Shown here: positions 61,163-64,000 of the stretch, in pieces
Layout of the letters: each line of letters begins with the position of its first letter
Position numbering within the stretch: position 1 is the stretch's first letter
Assembly (NCBI RefSeq): GCF_002407605.1
Contig: NZ_NXGV01000001.1
Location: 2,152,001-2,216,000 of the forward strand
DNA: 64,000 nucleotides
Direction: 5' to 3'
Origin: Marinobacter sp. ANT_B65
GTDB lineage: Bacteria > Pseudomonadota > Gammaproteobacteria > Pseudomonadales > Oleiphilaceae
Made by a program: the position numbers and the translations under genes
The notes under the pieces: generated by a model
Told to the model about the DNA's origin: nothing
The model's database searches: none
The model's input: the letters and a program-made list of their open reading frames with translations, nothing else

Positions 61163-62808
61163 CCCCGTCGGATAAAAAACCAGACTCCAGCACAAGCGCA
61201 TTCGGGAAGCTCGCTTATCTTGTGATCGATGATTTCGAAAACTTCCGGCTTTCCATGCGTCATATGCTTCGTAGCTGCGGGGCTGACAACATAGAACTCG
61301 TTGCACGCGCCAGACCGGCCGTGCAGTACTGCACTTACAATCATGTTGACGTGGTGTTGTGTGACTACAATCTTGGTGAAGGCAAAAACGGCCAGCATAT
61401 TCTGGAAGAACTTCGCCACAAGAAGCTTCTGAAACGCTCCTCATTGTTTCTTATGGTGACCTCGGAAACATCGAGGGAAATGGTAATGGGCGCTCGTGAG
61501 TATCAGCCGGACGCCTATCTGACAAAGCCTATTAACCGCACCATGCTGGAGAAACGCTTAGGTAGTCTGATCAGACAACGCAGTGCTTTACTTCCGATCA
61601 ACCGGGAAATTGACCGGGAAAACTATCCGGAAGCCATATCACTCTGCATTCAGGCTATCCCCAGACTCCCACGCTACAAAACCTGGCTCATGAAAACCCT
61701 CGGTGAGCTCTATTTTCTGCTAGGTGACCTTTCCCATTCCATTAAGGTATATGACGAGGTACTTCAACAGCGCGAGTTATCCTGGGCTCAGTTCGGACGT
61801 AGCAGAGTACTGCTGGCCAACCATCGCTACGATGAGGCTGTAGCGAGCCTGCAACGCCTGATAACCAATCACCCGGACTACATGGAAGCCTACGACCTTC
61901 TGGCAGAAGGCCTGGAACGCCTTAACAAGCCCGGAATGGCCCAGAAAGTCCTCGAACAGGCTGCTGACTATTCCCCTAATGCATTGCTTCGCCAAAAACA
62001 CCTGGCTGAACTGGCTGAATCAAATCAGGACATGGATAAGGCTGTAGAGGCATGGCGGCATACTGTCGACCTGGGGGTCTACTCCATCCACGACAGTTCA
62101 ACCCACTACCTCTCCCTCAGCCATGCCCTATGTGACCTCAGTGAAGGTAACACCGGACCAGAGGGCGAGACACTTGCCAATGAAGCCGTGTCGGTTCTTG
62201 GCAGTATGGAGAAGCGATTTCCGGAGGACAGCAGTCTTGCGCTTCGCAGTCATATTATCCAATGCCGGATTTACGCAGGCCAGGAGCAAACCCTGAAAGC
62301 AGAATCAATACTTGAAAGCATCCGTCTGGAACTGAAGAAGGGTGATATCCCGGATCTGGAGACCAGCCTGGACTACGCCAAAACCCTGTTTCGCCTCGGC
62401 CACGGAAATGAAGCAAAGGCCTTGCTCGGAAAACTGGCGGAACAGTTTGGCGAAAACCCTGCCATTCTCAAAAAAATCGAAAGCCTGCTGGATGAACCTG
62501 TCAGCTTTCGCATGAAGGTGAAAGCCCGTCGCCTTAATCGGGATGGAATAAACGCCTTTGAATCAGGCAACCTCCAAGAGGCTGCGAGCATCTTCACAAA
62601 AGCTCTGGAGATGATTCCGGATCACCCTGCCCTGAACCTGAATCAAGTCCAGGTACTCATGAAGGAATACGATAACAACACTCAAAACAAAGCGCTTCTG
62701 GAACGCTGTCAGCAACACCTCGACCACCTGGATGGCCTGCCAGCTCAGCATGGGCAATACCGGCGCTACATTGCACTACAACGTAAACTGAAGGCACTGA
62801 GCCTATGA
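61159..62808 (+). CDS. Receiver-domain protein with tetratricopeptide repeats
   Basis: The 549-residue cytoplasmic protein has an N-terminal receiver domain (about 18-135). Phospho-acceptor D69 lies in VVLCDYNLGEGKNG, acidic D24/D25 in LVIDDFENFR, the switch Ser/Thr in MVTSETSRE and the Lys in LTKPINRTML. The rest is helical with several TPR-like units, such as LMKTLGELYFLLGDLSHSIKVYDEVLQQ and YMEAYDLLAEGLERLNKPGMAQKVLEQ. There is no DNA-binding output domain, so the output is probably protein binding. It overlaps both neighbours by 4 bases. Confidence 0.88.
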   Translation: MTPSDKKPDSSTSAFGKLAYLVIDDFENFRLSMRHMLRSCGADNIELVARARPAVQYCTYNHVDVVLCDYNLGEGKNGQHILEELRHKKLLKRSSLFLMVTSETSREMVMGAREYQPDAYLTKPINRTMLEKRLGSLIRQRSALLPINREIDRENYPEAISLCIQAIPRLPRYKTWLMKTLGELYFLLGDLSHSIKVYDEVLQQRELSWAQFGRSRVLLANHRYDEAVASLQRLITNHPDYMEAYDLLAEGLERLNKPGMAQKVLEQAADYSPNALLRQKHLAELAESNQDMDKAVEAWRHTVDLGVYSIHDSSTHYLSLSHALCDLSEGNTGPEGETLANEAVSVLGSMEKRFPEDSSLALRSHIIQCRIYAGQEQTLKAESILESIRLELKKGDIPDLETSLDYAKTLFRLGHGNEAKALLGKLAEQFGENPAILKKIESLLDEPVSFRMKVKARRLNRDGINAFESGNLQEAASIFTKALEMIPDHPALNLNQVQVLMKEYDNNTQNKALLERCQQHLDHLDGLPAQHGQYRRYIALQRKLKALSL

Positions 62809-63485
62809 AAAACCGGAATATCGACTTCTCCATGGTTCTCGCTCTGGCAGTGCATGACATGAAAAATTCATTGGGAATGCTACTCAATTCCCTGGATGAG
62901 CTAAGAGCGGAGAATCAGGACAAGCTCAACGACTCTAAAAGGTTCAATACCCTGCAGTACGAAGCTGAGCGAATACATAACGATCTCGTACAACTTCTGG
63001 GGCTCTACAGACTGGGCGAAAACAACCTTTCTGCCCACATCGAAGAGCACTTTGTTCCTGACTTTCTGTCAGAACACCTTGCCAGGCACACACCACTACT
63101 GGATGGCCTGGGAATCGAATGTTCCATTGATGCCGAAGCCATAAACGGTTTTTTTGACGCTGATCTGCTTACAGGAGCCCTGAATAACACCATCAACAAT
63201 GCGATCCGCTACACAAAGACCAGAATCAGACTGACCGCCGATGAGCGCGATGGTTATCTTGTCATCGGGGTCGAAGATGATGGCGAGGGGTATCCGGAGA
63301 GCATGCAGAATACGAGCACTCTGAGCTTTAAATCACTGGACTTCGCCACTGGTAGTACAAGCCTTGGCCTGTTCTTTGTTTCTGCAGTAGCAGACCTCCA
63401 CAGCGAGGGAGAACGGAGGGGCTGTATCAAGCTTCACAATGGCGGACATCTTGGAGGAGGAGTTTTCGAAATCTGGCTGCCATAA
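62805..63485 (+). CDS. Small sensorless histidine kinase
   Basis: The 226-residue protein has an H-box-like ALAVHDMKNSLGMLLNSLDEL (candidate phospho-His H17), an N-box ALNNTINNAIRYTKTR, a D-box VIGVEDDGEGYPESM and a G2-like STSLGLFFVSAVADLHS. It is a HATPase-family kinase without membrane or sensory domains. It is translated by coupling after the receiver-TPR protein and may phosphorylate that receiver or hybrid kinase. The 96 bases to the 5S rRNA contain only the terminator at 63539-63575. Confidence 0.85.
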   Translation: MKNRNIDFSMVLALAVHDMKNSLGMLLNSLDELRAENQDKLNDSKRFNTLQYEAERIHNDLVQLLGLYRLGENNLSAHIEEHFVPDFLSEHLARHTPLLDGLGIECSIDAEAINGFFDADLLTGALNNTINNAIRYTKTRIRLTADERDGYLVIGVEDDGEGYPESMQNTSTLSFKSLDFATGSTSLGLFFVSAVADLHSEGERRGCIKLHNGGHLGGGVFEIWLP

Positions 63486-63538
63486 CACCAAATAACAGAC
63501 AGAGTTCCCCGTTGCACAGGTGCAATTTTCAGACAAAA

Positions 63539-63575
63539 AAAACCCCCTACGGTGTTCCGCAGGGGGTTTTTGGTA
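63539..63575. terminator. Bidirectional terminator of the rRNA operon and the kinase operon
   Basis: accccct (63542-63548 region) pairs with aggggg(t) (63561-63567 region), extended by cgg and ccg across a mismatch. Long A and T runs flank both sides: eight T follow on the minus strand and five T on the plus strand. It can end the rRNA transcript (minus) and the kinase operon (plus). Confidence 0.9.
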
Positions 63576-63581
63576 TTAAGA

Positions 63582-63698
63582 GTCTGACGATGACCTACTC
63601 TCACATGGGCAATGCCACACTACCATCGGCGCAGGCCTGTTTCACTTCTGAGTTCGGGATGGGATCAGGTGGTACCAGGCCGCTATGGTCGTCAGACA
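63582..63698 (-). rRNA. rrf: 5S ribosomal RNA
   Basis: On the minus strand the sequence opens tgtctgacgacc and contains the conserved ggtaccacctgatcccatc and gaactcagaagtgaaac, ending cgtcagac. The ends pair (gtctgacga/tcgtcagac) to form helix I. Length is about 117 bases. The exact ends are estimated from the terminal helix. Confidence 0.95.
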
Positions 63699-63782
63699 AA
63701 ACGGTCGATCACTGGGGGATGAGAAAGAACAGCAATATTGATTTTTTCGTTGCGAAATCCGCAATTGTCTTGGGTGTTATAT

Positions 63783-64000
<218 letters not shown>

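Noticed and set aside
63699..63782. tRNA gene in the 23S-5S spacer
   Set aside because: The spacer is only about 84 bases and has no T-arm or acceptor stem pattern.

Overview
The window reads as a chromosomal core region of a marine gammaproteobacterium, most likely Marinobacter or a close relative. This is inferred from Pseudomonas-like gene orders (purN-purM-DUF2066-hda; rpoS-nlpD-pcm-surE-truD-ispF-ispD-ftsB-eno-kdsA-pyrG-tilS-accA-dnaE), a moderate GC content, and an acetate-type sodium symporter locus with a transporter-fused hybrid kinase. I saw no insertion sequence, prophage, CRISPR array or tRNA gene. Coding density is high and no gap between genes exceeds about 250 bases.

Layout. 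1-1768: end of valS, a ketopantoate-reductase-like gene and a cobalamin adenosyltransferase. 1919-7992 (minus): chemotaxis receptor, ampD-ampE, DUF1631 protein. 8218-19078: nadC, a YqcC-like gene, ParA-like ATPase, hda, a decayed gene remnant, DUF2066, purM-purN, DUF3108, avtA, DUF416, dcd and apbC. 19219-27494 (plus): metG, then the electron-transport operon rsxABCDGE with nth. 27565-45068 (minus): the long rpoS-to-dnaE block, covering stationary-phase sigma factor, protein repair, isoprenoid, KDO, CTP, tRNA, fatty-acid and replication functions. 45130-54740: TlpA-like lipoprotein, ArsC-like reductase, WrbA-like protein, an unlinked GspE-type ATPase, mtnBDC, small lipoprotein, Smr protein, a cNMP/CBS/DUF294 protein and a DEDDh exonuclease. 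54952-63485 (plus): DUF4212 plus sodium:solute symporter, a membrane protein, a symporter-hybrid histidine kinase, a receiver-TPR protein and a small sensorless histidine kinase, the last three with 4-base overlaps. 63582-64000 (minus): 5S rRNA and the 3' end of 23S rRNA.

The most unusual signal is a family of palindromic elements. Three intergenic copies (1807-1904, 17836-17928, 36442-36550) have perfect outer stems of 23, 19 and 28 bp whose sequences are unrelated to each other, yet they share a conserved interior. The interior holds one or two mini-hairpins with TCCN loops whose arms covary between copies. A fourth copy of the interior lies inside the panE-like coding region (about 366-412), where it is read in frame as part of the protein.

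Other points of interest are a terminator-like hairpin in the first codons of panE, a remnant of a CDP-alcohol phosphatidyltransferase-like gene before hda, a 20-bp palindrome between apbC and metG, spaced GTTAC repeats upstream of nlpD, a 24-codon leader frame ending on the ribosome binding site of the DUF4212 gene, and the coupled three-gene signalling operon beside the acetate-type symporter.
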